NCBI RefSeq assembly: GCF_023006325.1
Contig: NZ_JAINDF010000006.1
Span: forward strand, 62,001 to 126,000
Direction of reading: 5' to 3'
Source of the DNA: Kordiimonas marina
GTDB taxonomy: Bacteria; Pseudomonadota; Alphaproteobacteria; Sphingomonadales; Kordiimonadaceae
Length of the DNA: 64,000 nucleotides
Shown: one piece after another, positions 27,906-36,697 of the stretch
Numbering within the stretch: the stretch's first letter is position 1
How the letters are laid out: each line of letters begins with the position of its first letter
Notes under the pieces: model-generated
Told to the model about the DNA's origin: nothing
Seen by the model: the letters and a program-made list of their open reading frames with translations, nothing else
Database searches by the model: none
Made by a program: the position numbers and the translations under genes

Positions 27906-28862
27906 TCATAAAAGCCCGTTTTTTCGGTACCAATCCATGGTGTCCTTTAAACCGGTCTTGAGGTCGAATTGCGGCGACCAGTTGGCGAGGATGGGGCGGC
28001 GTGCGCTCCTGACGGTCCAGTCATTATGGCACAGGTAGCGCGCGGTCGGCAGCGTCAGCATCGCCGGGCGCCGGATCATGCTGGCGAAAAGCCCGTTGAT
28101 GGCGCCGAGCGTGCCAAGCACGGGGAAGGGCACCGGCAGGATACGTGGCCGCCTGTCTTCCTTGCTGCCGAGGGCTTCGGCGACGTCCTTAAGCTGATAG
28201 CCGCTGGGCTTCATGTCGTCGATTTCATAGGTCGCGGTGCCGTGTCCGCCTTCGGCCAGAATGGTAAGCGCGCGGGCGAGGTCCTGCGCATGGATCATCG
28301 AGAAGCGATTTTTGCTACTGCCGGGCGCGGGCAGCAGGCCAAGCTTGCTGGCCTTCAGAAGCTTCAGGATTTCCTTGTCGCCTGGGCCGTAAATGGCGGG
28401 CGGGCGCACATTGACCCACGAGAAGGGCCAGCGGCGGGCGCTGAGCGCCAGTTCCGCGGCGGCCTTGCTGGCGCCATAGTGGGACAGACGCGGTTCGCGG
28501 GCGGCAAGGCTGGAGACATTGACCACATGGCGGACGCCGTTCTCGGCGGCTGCTTCCAGGACCAGCTTGGTCCCGCCCAGGTTCACATCGAAGAAGGTAT
28601 CGCGGTTGAGCGCTTTGGTGAGCCCTGCCACATGCATGAGCGTGTCGGCGTCGCGGGTGAGTTCCAGAAGCGCGATCTTGTCGGAAAGGTCCCCAGGCAC
28701 CCAGGTGACGCCGTCGCGGGCTTCCTGCGGGCGGCGGGTCAGCGCACGGACTTCATGGCCTGCGTCCAGGAGGCTGTCGATGACATGCCCGCCCAGGAAA
28801 CCCGTAGCGCCCGTAAGGGCAATGACCTTAGCGGGCGCTTGAGAGGTGTTTTTGTCGCTCAT
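27906..28862 (-). CDS. cerR: NAD(P)-dependent SDR/epimerase, probable ceramide reductase
   Basis: A 318-residue extended short-chain dehydrogenase. The dinucleotide site GATGFLGGH is at residues 18-26 and the catalytic Tyr129/Lys133 pair lies in SHYGASKAA, preceded by NVSSLAAR. In the Caulobacter pathway the enzyme in this position reduces 3-oxo-ceramide to dihydroceramide. That role is assigned from the operon context, since the sequence alone would only say NAD-dependent epimerase/dehydratase. It starts four bases after the stop of the acyl-AMP ligase gene. Confidence 0.8.
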   Translation of the reverse strand: MSDKNTSQAPAKVIALTGATGFLGGHVIDSLLDAGHEVRALTRRPQEARDGVTWVPGDLSDKIALLELTRDADTLMHVAGLTKALNRDTFFDVNLGGTKLVLEAAAENGVRHVVNVSSLAAREPRLSHYGASKAAAELALSARRWPFSWVNVRPPAIYGPGDKEILKLLKASKLGLLPAPGSSKNRFSMIHAQDLARALTILAEGGHGTATYEIDDMKPSGYQLKDVAEALGSKEDRRPRILPVPFPVLGTLGAINGLFASMIRRPAMLTLPTARYLCHNDWTVRSARRPILANWSPQFDLKTGLKDTMDWYRKNGLL

Positions 28863-28866
28863 GGTG

Positions 28867-30621
28867 CTAACTGGCTAAAGCCTGCAAATGACCGGAAAGA
28901 TACTGGATGCGGGCCTTCGAACGGCTCAGCTTGCCGGAAGACGTGCGCGGCAGCGACCGTGGCGACACCAGTTCGACCATGCAGGTGATGCCGGTCGATT
29001 TCTGGATATGCTTGCGCAAATCGTCGACAAACTTGGCGCGCTCGGCCAGGTCCGACAGGCGGCACTGGGCCAGGATAAGCGGAACTTCCTCAGCATTCTC
29101 ACCGGGGATCGAAATCGCGGCAATGTCACCGTTCTTGACGCCGGGGAGCTGCTCGGCAGCCCACTCGATGTCCTGCGGCCAGTGGTTGCGGCCGTTGACG
29201 ATGATCATGTCCTTGGCGCGGCCGACGATGAAGATGCAGCCGTCTTTCATGTAACCCATGTCACCGGTGTCCAGCCAGCCTTCGGGGCTGAGGACAGCGC
29301 GGGTGGTTTCCGGGTCATTGAAATATTCGCGCATGACCGACGTGCCGCGCACATAAACGCGGCCGACTTTGCCCTCAGTGAGAGCAACATCGTCTTCATT
29401 GCGGATTTCAATGTCATACTCTGGCAAGGGACGGCCACAGTTGACCACCTCGCGCAGGCGGGCGTCGCCGCCTTCGGCCTTGTTCACCAGGACGTGGCGG
29501 TCACCGACCAGAAGCGCTTCTTCGACCATGTCGATCTGGACGCCTTTGCCTATTTCGCCAAAGCTGACGCCCAGGGTACATTCAGCCAGGCCGTAGCTTG
29601 GCAGGAAGGCGGTCTCTTTGAAGCCGATTTCCTTGAACGTGTTGTGGAAGGCGCGCAGGACGTCCGGGCGGATCATGTCACCGCCGATACCGGCAACACG
29701 CCAGCTCGACAGGTCCAGGTCTTCCAGTGCGTTGGCGCGCAGGGACGCGCGGCGCGTGCAGATGTCGAAGCCGAAGGTCGGGCTGTAGGCTACCGTGCCT
29801 TTGTTCTGGCTCATCACCCGGAGCCAGCTTAAGGGGCGGCGGGCGAATTCCTCAGTCGGGATAAAATCGACCGACACCTGACAGGTCAGGGTGGTCAGGA
29901 ACGTGCCGACAAGGCCCATGTCATGGTAGAAGGGCAGCCAGGAAACGCAGCGGTCGGTTTCCTGCATGCGGACACCGTGATAGCCCATGCCATGCGTGTT
30001 GGCCAGGAGCGACCGGTGGGTTACGGCGACGCCGTGCGGGAAGCGGGTGCTGCCTGACGAATATTGCAGGTAAGCAAGGTCGTCCGGTTCAGGCAGGCGC
30101 AGGTCGCCATTGCCTTTCGCTGCCAGGAAGTCGGCGCAGGAACCGGTGAAGCGCAGGTCAAGGTCCTGCGTTGCTTCATCAACGATGTCTTTCATGAAAG
30201 AAGGTGCCATCAGGCCGCCGGCGAGACAGCTTTGCATCTGCATGCGAAGCTGCGAGACATAGCCTTCCTTGCCACCGAAGGAGGTCGGCAGGGGCAGTGG
30301 TACCGGCAGGACGCTGGCATATTGGCAGCCAACGAAGAAAGTCGCGAAATCGGCGCTGGTTTCGGCGATGAGGGCGATCCGGTCGCCTTTTTCAAAGCCC
30401 ATGCCCACCAATTTACGGCCGATTGCTTCAGCACGATCACGCAGTTTTGCCCACGGCAGTGCCTCAACGAGGTCGCCACGGGCATTATAAAAGTTAGCAC
30501 CGCGTACGCCCTTCGCGGCATACTCGATGGCATCAACAAGCGTATCAAAATCCGAGAACCGCCGAGGCAGCGTCGGATCAAGCGTAGGAGTCACTATAGT
30601 CATTGCGTCGGCTTCAACCAT
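28867..30621 (-). CDS. acsR: Fatty acyl-AMP ligase / acyl-ACP synthetase of the ceramide operon
   Basis: A 584-residue adenylate-forming enzyme of the FAAL type. The AMP-binding motif YLQYSSGSTRFPHGVAVTH is near residues 189-207, with SYGLAECTLGV, GWLDTGDMGYM and the C-terminal lysine region SSGKLSR also visible. FAALs activate fatty acids as acyl-AMP and transfer them to a carrier protein rather than to CoA. The partner ACP is two genes downstream, so it should load AcpR for Spt. First gene of the operon (ligase, reductase, ACP, spt); start at 30621 with GGGG six bases upstream, ATG 30603 being an alternative. A candidate small RNA and its terminator lie just upstream. Confidence 0.87.
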   Translation of the reverse strand: MVEADAMTIVTPTLDPTLPRRFSDFDTLVDAIEYAAKGVRGANFYNARGDLVEALPWAKLRDRAEAIGRKLVGMGFEKGDRIALIAETSADFATFFVGCQYASVLPVPLPLPTSFGGKEGYVSQLRMQMQSCLAGGLMAPSFMKDIVDEATQDLDLRFTGSCADFLAAKGNGDLRLPEPDDLAYLQYSSGSTRFPHGVAVTHRSLLANTHGMGYHGVRMQETDRCVSWLPFYHDMGLVGTFLTTLTCQVSVDFIPTEEFARRPLSWLRVMSQNKGTVAYSPTFGFDICTRRASLRANALEDLDLSSWRVAGIGGDMIRPDVLRAFHNTFKEIGFKETAFLPSYGLAECTLGVSFGEIGKGVQIDMVEEALLVGDRHVLVNKAEGGDARLREVVNCGRPLPEYDIEIRNEDDVALTEGKVGRVYVRGTSVMREYFNDPETTRAVLSPEGWLDTGDMGYMKDGCIFIVGRAKDMIIVNGRNHWPQDIEWAAEQLPGVKNGDIAAISIPGENAEEVPLILAQCRLSDLAERAKFVDDLRKHIQKSTGITCMVELVSPRSLPRTSSGKLSRSKARIQYLSGHLQALAS

Positions 30622-30654
30622 ATTTGCCCCGGCACAGGATAGCCGGACCCTACA

Positions 30655-30805
30655 AAAACAACAACAAAAAGCCCTGATTTCTCCGGGCTTCCACTAAATC
30701 ACACCAGCAGCATGTAAAGGCTACGGTCAAAATTCACTTGCCTTTGACCATCTGTAGCCTGTTCACTCGCGAACAGATACATGCCGGAATATAAAGGCTG
30801 AATTA
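30655..30805 (-). ncRNA. Candidate structured small RNA upstream of the ceramide operon
   Basis: On the minus strand three hairpins follow each other: CTGTTC/GAACAG (30759-30776), a 13-bp stem GGCTAC-GGTCAAA with TTTGACC-GTAGCC and a 4-base bulge (30719-30759), and a terminator-like stem with a T-rich tract (30669-30690). A plausible promoter (TTGCGT, 17 bases, TAATTC) lies just before 30805. No reading frame fits. It matches no RNA family that I recognise. The stems could also act in the plus-strand leader of the aminotransferase gene. Confidence 0.45.
30669..30690 (-). terminator. Terminator-like hairpin of the candidate small RNA
   Basis: AAGCCC and GGGCTT form a 6-bp stem around a 10-base loop. 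On the minus strand it is followed by TTTTTGTTGTTGTTTTT. No minus-strand coding gene precedes it, which is why a non-coding transcript is proposed. Confidence 0.6.
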
Positions 30806-30888
30806 CAGTCTGCTGTCTAGTGACGCAAGCGAATTCTGGCCCCGATAACTTGGTGAAACTCGGAATATGTGAGGATTGCGGCCAAAAA

Positions 30889-32088
30889 ATGACACCTGAC
30901 AGCGCTCTCATCATCGACCAGGACCTTGACCGGCTGCGCGCGGAAACGCCGGGCGTCAGCGGGCGTCTGCATCTGGACAATTGCGGCGCCTCCTTGATGC
31001 CGACACCGGTTGTCGAGGCCATGACCGCACATTTGAGGCGCGAAGTCGAACTTGGCGGCTATGTTGCGCAGGAGCAACAGTCGGATGCCCACGCGGCGGT
31101 TTATGCGTCGCTCGCCAAACTGACAGGCGGCAAGCCGGAGGATTATGCCCTCACCAGCAGTGCGGTCGATGCCTGGAACAAGGCCTTCTATTCGGTGCCT
31201 TTCGAGGCGGGCGACAATCTCATCACCGCCTTCAATGAATATTGCAGCAATTTCGTCGCCATCCTGCACCGGGGCAAGGCGGCGGGGGTGGAGGTGCGCG
31301 TGGCGCGTGCGGGCGCAGATGGTGCGCTCGATCTTGCCCATCTCGAATCCCTTGTCGACGGCCGGACCAAGCTTATCGCCATTTCGGAAGTGCCGTCCTC
31401 AAGCGGGCAGGTGAACCCGGTGAAAGCGGTGGGGGATATCGCCCGGGCCCATGACATCCTGTATCTCTTGGATGCCTGTCAGGCGGTCGGCCAGATGGCG
31501 GTGAAGGTGGAAGACATCGGCTGTGACATGCTGACGGCGACGTCCCGCAAGTTCCTGCGCGGGCCTCGGGGTGTCGGCTTCCTCTATGCGAGCGCCCGGG
31601 CGCGGGACAGGCTCACCCCGGTGATGCTGACGAACCAGGCCGCGGCCTGGGTTGCCGCAGACCATTATGAACTCCGGCATGATACCCGCCTGTTCGAGGC
31701 GTGGGAGCGCAGCATGGTGAATGAGCTCGGCTTCGGCGCGGCGCTCGATTATCTGTTGGGGCTTGGCCCTGACCGTGCCTTTGGGCGGACGCAGAAGATG
31801 GCGGCTTATCTGCGCGCCGGCCTGTCGCGCCTCAAAGGCGTGACGATGACCTGCCCGGCGGACGCACAGGCGGCGATCATCACCTTCAATAAGGAAGGAT
31901 TCGATGCGGCCGAGGTGAAGGCGCGCATGAATGCCATGGGGGTTGGGGTGCAGATCGCCAGTGTGGTCCATACCCGGCTCGACCTTGAACCCCGCGGCAT
32001 CGACAGCGCGGTCCGGGTTTCCCCGCACTATTATAATACGGTCCAGGAGCTTGACCGTTTCCTTGAGCTTGTTGACGCGCTCAAATGA
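30889..32088 (+). CDS. Class V aminotransferase family PLP enzyme
   Basis: A 399-residue fold-type I PLP enzyme of the class V (NifS/EgtE/kynureninase) group. Substrate-side loop LHLDNCGASLMPTP at about 28-40, the cofactor aspartate Asp196 in LLDACQAVGQM, and the PLP lysine Lys221 in TSRKFLRGPRGVGF. The conserved desulfurase cysteine loop is not obvious, so a C-S or C-N lyase or aminotransferase is more likely than a cysteine desulfurase. GTG 30820 is upstream in frame; ATG 30889 fits the family start better. Its stop overlaps the recX ATG (ATGA). Whether it has any link to the ceramide operon it diverges from is unknown. Confidence 0.8.
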   Translation: MTPDSALIIDQDLDRLRAETPGVSGRLHLDNCGASLMPTPVVEAMTAHLRREVELGGYVAQEQQSDAHAAVYASLAKLTGGKPEDYALTSSAVDAWNKAFYSVPFEAGDNLITAFNEYCSNFVAILHRGKAAGVEVRVARAGADGALDLAHLESLVDGRTKLIAISEVPSSSGQVNPVKAVGDIARAHDILYLLDACQAVGQMAVKVEDIGCDMLTATSRKFLRGPRGVGFLYASARARDRLTPVMLTNQAAAWVAADHYELRHDTRLFEAWERSMVNELGFGAALDYLLGLGPDRAFGRTQKMAAYLRAGLSRLKGVTMTCPADAQAAIITFNKEGFDAAEVKARMNAMGVGVQIASVVHTRLDLEPRGIDSAVRVSPHYYNTVQELDRFLELVDALK

Positions 32089-32675
32089 GCGGGGACGACC
32101 AAAAAAGCGGGTCTGCACGCCGCGAACCGCGCCGCAAGGGCAAGGTCAGTGAGGCCTGGCTCGAACGGGCGGCAATTCATTATCTCGGCCGCTACGCCGC
32201 CACCGAGGAACGCCTGCGCGATGTGCTCAGCCGTAAGGTCAGGCGCCGCAATGAAGAGGGTGTGCCCCCAAGTGAGGAGCAGCAGGGCTGGATCGATGCG
32301 GTTGTCGCCAAATGTGTCGGCTATGGCTATGTCGACGATACGACCTATGCCACCCAGCGAACGCAAAGCCTGCTCAGGAAAGGCAAACCGCCTCGGACCA
32401 TCCTGCAGGATCTTCGCCACAAGGGGGTCTCGGCGGAGACGGCGGCGGGTGTCCTTGAGGATGCCGAGGAAAGGGCCGATGAAAGCCTGGTTCTGCAAGC
32501 TGCGGCCGCGTTCGTGAAGCGCCGCCGTTTTGGCGTGTTCAGGCGACCGGGCAAGGATGCCGACGATCAGCGTCAGAAGGAACTGGCCTCGCTCATGCGG
32601 GCTGGGTTCCCTTACGGCATCGCGCAGGAAGTCCTCCAGATGGAGGAAGATGCGCTTATGGCGCTTCTGCCGTAA
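32085..32675 (+). CDS. recX: RecX-family regulatory protein
   Basis: 196 residues, basic N-terminus, then the helical repeats of RecX: WLERAAIHYLGRYAATEERLRDVLSRK, the middle YGYVDDTTYATQRTQSLL and a C-terminal repeat with KELASLMRAGFPYGIAQEVL. RecX binds RecA filaments and limits recombinase activity. recA is not in the window. Translationally coupled to the class V enzyme by an ATGA overlap. Its last 20 bases overlap the 3' end of the convergent mocA-like gene. Confidence 0.85.
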   Translation: MSGDDQKSGSARREPRRKGKVSEAWLERAAIHYLGRYAATEERLRDVLSRKVRRRNEEGVPPSEEQQGWIDAVVAKCVGYGYVDDTTYATQRTQSLLRKGKPPRTILQDLRHKGVSAETAAGVLEDAEERADESLVLQAAAAFVKRRRFGVFRRPGKDADDQRQKELASLMRAGFPYGIAQEVLQMEEDALMALLP

Positions 32676-33264
32676 TCCCGTGGCGGGCCATGGCCTCGGG
32701 CGTGTCCAGGTCGATCAGGATACCAGGGTCCATCACCGGCACTTCAGACACCAGGGCGGGGTTGTCACGGATGATGGCGCGGCCGCCCCGGTCGCCTTCA
32801 ATGCCCAGAAGCGCCGGCGCCTGCGTGCGGCGCCACAAGATAGGATGGCCGCGGACCCCTTCGTGAACCGGGATGAATATGTCGATGTCCGGAGCGTTTT
32901 CTGCCGCCGTCAGCAACCGCCGGTAGGTGTCGGGGGTGACGAAAGGCATATCGCCGAGGCTGACGAAAAACAGGCTGGTGTCGTCGTGCAGTGCCTCGAT
33001 CCCCGCCACCAGGCTTGTGGCCATCCCGTCGGCATAGGCGGCATTATGCAAAAAGCTGACATGGCATCTGTTGAGGGCCGTCTGCACCTTTTCGTTTTCA
33101 TGGCCGGTGACAATAAGCGGCGGTGTTCCGGTACCTTCAAGGGCGGCTTCGGCGGCATGGCAAATGACCGGCCTGCCGTCAAGCGTGGCCAGAAGCTTGT
33201 TCACGCTTCCCGCCCGGCGTGACCGGCCCGCCGCCAGCATGATGACCTGTACGCTCCCGGTCAT
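32656..33264 (-). CDS. MocA/MobA-like nucleotidyltransferase (molybdenum cofactor)
   Basis: A 202-residue NTP transferase. The signature LAAGRSRRAGSVNKLL at about residues 10-25 is the GT-A-type nucleotide loop, and the metal site follows in VSLGDMPFVTP. Members add CMP or GMP to molybdopterin for xanthine-dehydrogenase- or DMSO-reductase-type enzymes. The pairing with xdhC (its start overlaps the xdhC stop by four bases) favours the MocA cytidylyltransferase branch. The cognate hydroxylase subunits are not in the window. Confidence 0.85.
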   Translation of the reverse strand: MTGSVQVIMLAAGRSRRAGSVNKLLATLDGRPVICHAAEAALEGTGTPPLIVTGHENEKVQTALNRCHVSFLHNAAYADGMATSLVAGIEALHDDTSLFFVSLGDMPFVTPDTYRRLLTAAENAPDIDIFIPVHEGVRGHPILWRRTQAPALLGIEGDRGGRAIIRDNPALVSEVPVMDPGILIDLDTPEAMARHGITAEAP

Positions 33265-34211
33265 GATGCCCGCCTCACCTGGGTGATTTCAGCCAAAATG
33301 GAGATGGCGATCTCCGCCGGGGTTTTTGCGCCGATATTAAGCCCGACAGGCCCGTGAATGCGGGTCAGGCTGTCGTCAGTAGCCCCTTTCCCAGCCAGCC
33401 GTTCCAGCCGGGCTGCGTGGGTCTTGCGGCTACCGAGCGCGCCAATATAGAAGGCCGGGCTATGCAGCGCTGCCAGAAGCGCCGCGTCATCAAGCTTTGG
33501 ATCGTGTGTGAGCGCAACGACGGCGGTTTCCTTGTCCGGCGCGAAGACGCCGAAATAATCGTCGGGCCAGTCCTCGACCGTATTCGCATCGCCAAAGTCG
33601 CGGCTTTCGATAAAGGCGGCGCGGGGGTCGATGACGGTAACATCATAGCCGCAACTGCTGGCCATGGGCGCAAGCGTCTGCGCGATATGGACGGCACCGA
33701 TAATATCGAGTCTCGGTTTGGGCCGAACGGGCAGGAGGAATCGGTCTCCCTCAAGGGTCGGGCGTTCGGGCAGGGCGGTGCCGTTAGCAATTGAAATGGC
33801 GTCGAACAGGATGCTGCCGTCTGTGAAGTCGAACGTCAAAAGGCCCATCTGGCGATTACGGCGGGCCTCCAGGGCCGCGGTCAGCGCGGGCATGGCATCG
33901 GGGGTGATGGCGAGGACACCGACTTGGATTTCCCCGCCGCAGGCCAGGCCCACGGACCAGGCGTCTTCTTCCGAAACCTTGAAACAGAGCTGGCGCGCGC
34001 CGCCCTTGGCCATCTGGTTCACCGCTTCGGCGATCACAGTGCCTTCGACACAGCCGCCCGAGACCGAGCCCTCGAACGTGCCGTCAGCACGGATCGTCAT
34101 CAGGCTGCCGACCATCCTGGGGGCTGAGCCCCACGTCGCCAGCACCAACGCAAGCGCGGTCTTGTAGCCAGCAGCTTGCCAGCGGATCAAGCTTTCCAGT
34201 TCGGTTTGCAT
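33261..34211 (-). CDS. xdhC: XdhC/CoxI family protein
   Basis: A 316-residue protein involved in inserting the (sulfurated) molybdenum cofactor into xanthine-dehydrogenase/aldehyde-oxidase-type enzymes. The N-terminal XdhC_CoxI domain carries LATWGSAPRMVGSLM and the diagnostic SVSGGCVEGTV. The C-terminal half has a Rossmann-like domain with DPRAAF and ALTHDPKLDDAAL, ending in YIGALGSRKTHAARL. First gene of a two-gene unit with the mocA-like gene. The XdhAB or CoxLMS enzyme it serves must be elsewhere. Confidence 0.92.
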   Translation of the reverse strand: MQTELESLIRWQAAGYKTALALVLATWGSAPRMVGSLMTIRADGTFEGSVSGGCVEGTVIAEAVNQMAKGGARQLCFKVSEEDAWSVGLACGGEIQVGVLAITPDAMPALTAALEARRNRQMGLLTFDFTDGSILFDAISIANGTALPERPTLEGDRFLLPVRPKPRLDIIGAVHIAQTLAPMASSCGYDVTVIDPRAAFIESRDFGDANTVEDWPDDYFGVFAPDKETAVVALTHDPKLDDAALLAALHSPAFYIGALGSRKTHAARLERLAGKGATDDSLTRIHGPVGLNIGAKTPAEIAISILAEITQVRRAS

Positions 34212-34410
34212 TCGGCCCCCGTGTCCGATGCCTCAATGGCGTTTCATGCTGGGACAGACGGTACCTGTAGCGGGGACCGCCCGCAAGGGTATCTATCGTC
34301 AGTAGGTGGCTGACAGGCAGTTTGTCTTGATTTGAAGTCTGACGGGCGATACAAGCGTGCCTTGATATTGCCACCTTTTCGGGGGGCGACTTGTAAATGA
34401 GGGAACCGCT

Positions 34411-35994
34411 ATGTCGCTGTTTGCGAATCCGGCAGGGAGGAATTTCCTAGGGAATTCAGCCGAGTGGTACAAATACACCATCCTCGGCTTCCTTATTCTG
34501 AACCCGCTGCTGTTTTTCTTTGTCGATCCGTTCATCGCCGGCTGGGTGCTGGTGATCGAATTCATCTTCACCCTGGCGATGGCACTGAAATGCTATCCGC
34601 TGCAACCGGGCGGTCTGTTGGCGCTCGAAGCCATCATGATCGGCATGACATCGCCGGCCAAGGTGCTGCACGAGGTTGAAGGTGGTCTTGAGGTTATCCT
34701 GCTGCTGGTCTTCATGGTTGCAGGTATCTACTTCATGAAGCCGATGCTGCTCTTCGTCTTCACCAAACTGGTGGTGAAGGTCCGCAGCAAGGTCGTGCTG
34801 TCGCTGATGTTCTCCATCGCAGGGGCCGTGCTTTCGGCCTTCCTGGATGCGCTCACGGTGACTGCGGTGGTGATTGCCATTTCTGTTGGCTTCTACTCGA
34901 TCTACCACAAGGTGGCATCGGGCAAGCACTTCAGTCATGAACATGACCATCAGGATGATGAGCTGCTCGAGCCGCTGAGCGGCAACGACCTGGAAGGCTT
35001 CCGGGCTTTCCTGCGTAGCCTGATGATGCACGCTGCCGTCGGTACCGCGCTCGGTGGTGTCATGACCCTGGTGGGTGAGCCGCAGAACCTGATGATCGGT
35101 AGCCATGCGCACTGGAACTTTACCGAGTTCTTCTTCCGCATGTCACCGGTTACCGTTCCGGTCCTCTTCACCGGTCTTGCAACCTGTATTGCTCTGGAGA
35201 TGACCGGCTGGTTCGGCTATGGCGCCAAGCTGCCGGATCGGGTCCTGAATATTCTGAAAGAATATGACGAGTATGAAGAATCCCGCCTGACCAAGCGTGA
35301 CCGTGTCTCGCTCGCGACGCAGGCCGTGGTTGCTGTGTGGCTCGTTGTCTGCCTCATCATGCATATGCCGCCGGGCCTTGTCGGTCTGTCGGTTATCGTG
35401 CTGGCTTCCTCGCTGACCGGGGTTACCGAAGAGCACCAGATCGGCCATGCTTTCCAGGAAGCGCTGCCGTTCACCTCGCTCCTCGTGGTGTTCCTGGCCA
35501 TTGTCGGCGTGATTGGCGATCAGCAGTTGTTCCACCCGATCATCCATTGGGTGCTGAGCCTCAGCGGTCATGGCCAGATCACGGCTTTCTATGTGGCAAA
35601 CGGCGTTCTATCCTCAATCTCGGATAACGTGTTTGTTGCAACCGTTTACATCAGTGAGGCCATTAAGGCCCTTGAGAATGGCGTCATTACCCGTGACGTG
35701 TTCGACCTGATGGCCGTAGCGATCAACACCGGGACCAACATTCCGTCTGTGGCAACGCCGAACGGTCAGGCTGCGTTCCTGTTCCTGCTGACCAGTGCGC
35801 TCGCCCCGCTGATCCGTCTCAGCTACATGCGGATGGTTGTCATGGCATTGCCGTACACCATCACCATGTCGGTCGTTGGTTACCTTGCGGTCGCACACCT
35901 GTTGCTTCCTGTGTCGGCAAAGTTGTATGATGCTCACTTAATCGGGCATCACCACGATATGCCGACGGACTTTGGTGAGAGCGAAGGTCACTAA
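34411..35994 (+). CDS. nhaB: Na+/H+ antiporter NhaB
   Basis: A 527-residue antiporter very close to the E. coli NhaB pattern throughout: [11 protein letters not shown], the [15 protein letters not shown] helix, [10 protein letters not shown], and [14 protein letters not shown], which contains the conserved ion-site aspartate, then GEPQNLMI and [15 protein letters not shown]. It exports Na+ in exchange for H+ at neutral to alkaline pH. Two His-rich patches ([11 protein letters not shown] near 175, HHHDM at the tail) are more extensive than usual. ATG 34411 has GAGGGA upstream. It is a single gene with its own strong terminator. The 199-base leader contains GC-rich potential stems but I identify no known riboswitch. 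Confidence 0.95.
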   Translation: MSLFANPAGRNFLGNSAEWYKYTILGFLILNPLLFFFVDPFIAGWVLVIEFIFTLAMALKCYPLQPGGLLALEAIMIGMTSPAKVLHEVEGGLEVILLLVFMVAGIYFMKPMLLFVFTKLVVKVRSKVVLSLMFSIAGAVLSAFLDALTVTAVVIAISVGFYSIYHKVASGKHFSHEHDHQDDELLEPLSGNDLEGFRAFLRSLMMHAAVGTALGGVMTLVGEPQNLMIGSHAHWNFTEFFFRMSPVTVPVLFTGLATCIALEMTGWFGYGAKLPDRVLNILKEYDEYEESRLTKRDRVSLATQAVVAVWLVVCLIMHMPPGLVGLSVIVLASSLTGVTEEHQIGHAFQEALPFTSLLVVFLAIVGVIGDQQLFHPIIHWVLSLSGHGQITAFYVANGVLSSISDNVFVATVYISEAIKALENGVITRDVFDLMAVAINTGTNIPSVATPNGQAAFLFLLTSALAPLIRLSYMRMVVMALPYTITMSVVGYLAVAHLLLPVSAKLYDAHLIGHHHDMPTDFGESEGH

Positions 35995-36024
35995 AAAACC
36001 TGTCCTCTTACAAAGAGTTGGACC

Positions 36025-36063
36025 GACGCGCCCGTGACAAAACTGTTGCGGGCGCGTCTTTTT
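36025..36063 (+). terminator. Strong rho-independent terminator of nhaB
   Basis: GACGCGCCCG (36025-36034) and CGGGCGCGTC (36049-36058) form a perfect 10-bp stem with a 14-base loop, followed by TTTTT. Confidence 0.93.
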
Positions 36064-36133
36064 GTGACTAGCATTATCAAAATTAGATTATTTTGTGTGC
36101 GTGTTTTGAGTGGTTTCCAAAGGGGGGAATGGT

Positions 36134-36685
36134 ATGGACGGCCGTAATACGATCTGTTCTGAGGAACGGCCCGAGGAAATTTGCCGGGAAATTGTGGGCC
36201 GGGTCAAATGGTTTGACGCGGTTAAGGGCTACGGGTTTGTCGTCCCGGATGACGACGATGGTGATGTCCTTCTGCATTTTTCCGTCCTGCGGGATGTTGG
36301 CCGCCGGTCCGTGCCTGAAGGCACGACCGTTATTTGTGATGCCGTGGCACGCATGAAGGGCCGCCAGGCCACCAAAGTGCATTCACTGGATCTCTCGACC
36401 GCTGTCGCGCCGGAAGACCTTGGGCGGTCTTCTTTCTCGCATCCGGGCATGGACATTGATGTCTCGCCGGATTTTGAAGACGTGATCGTCAAATGGTTCA
36501 ACCGCACCAAGGGCTATGGCTTCGTCTCCAGGGGCGAAGGCACGCAGGATATCTTCGTGCATATTGAAACGCTCCGCCGCGCGGGGCTGACTGATCTTGA
36601 ACCGGCCCAGGCCGTGCGCGTGCGCATCGGTACCGGTGAACGGGGGCCGCTTGTTGCGCAAATCGCCCTGCCGGGCGATGCCTGA
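36134..36685 (+). CDS. Double cold-shock-domain protein
   Basis: A 183-residue protein with two cold-shock domains: the first at about residues 20-85 with [17 protein letters not shown], the second at about 115-180 with [18 protein letters not shown] and DIFVHIETL. Both RNP1-like (KGYGFV) motifs are intact, so both can bind single-stranded nucleic acid. Double-domain CspC/CspD-type proteins are typical of alphaproteobacteria. ATG 36134 is preceded by AGGGGGG; GTG 36110 is an unlikely alternative. The DUF192 gene begins within 15 bases of its stop, forming a small operon with it and the thioesterase. Confidence 0.92.
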   Translation: MDGRNTICSEERPEEICREIVGRVKWFDAVKGYGFVVPDDDDGDVLLHFSVLRDVGRRSVPEGTTVICDAVARMKGRQATKVHSLDLSTAVAPEDLGRSSFSHPGMDIDVSPDFEDVIVKWFNRTKGYGFVSRGEGTQDIFVHIETLRRAGLTDLEPAQAVRVRIGTGERGPLVAQIALPGDA

Positions 36686-36697
36686 GGAATGACATCT

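Noticed and set aside
34212-34410. Possible Na+-sensing riboswitch before nhaB
   Set aside because: Some stems can be drawn, but I could not match any conserved aptamer core, so it is not listed as a feature.
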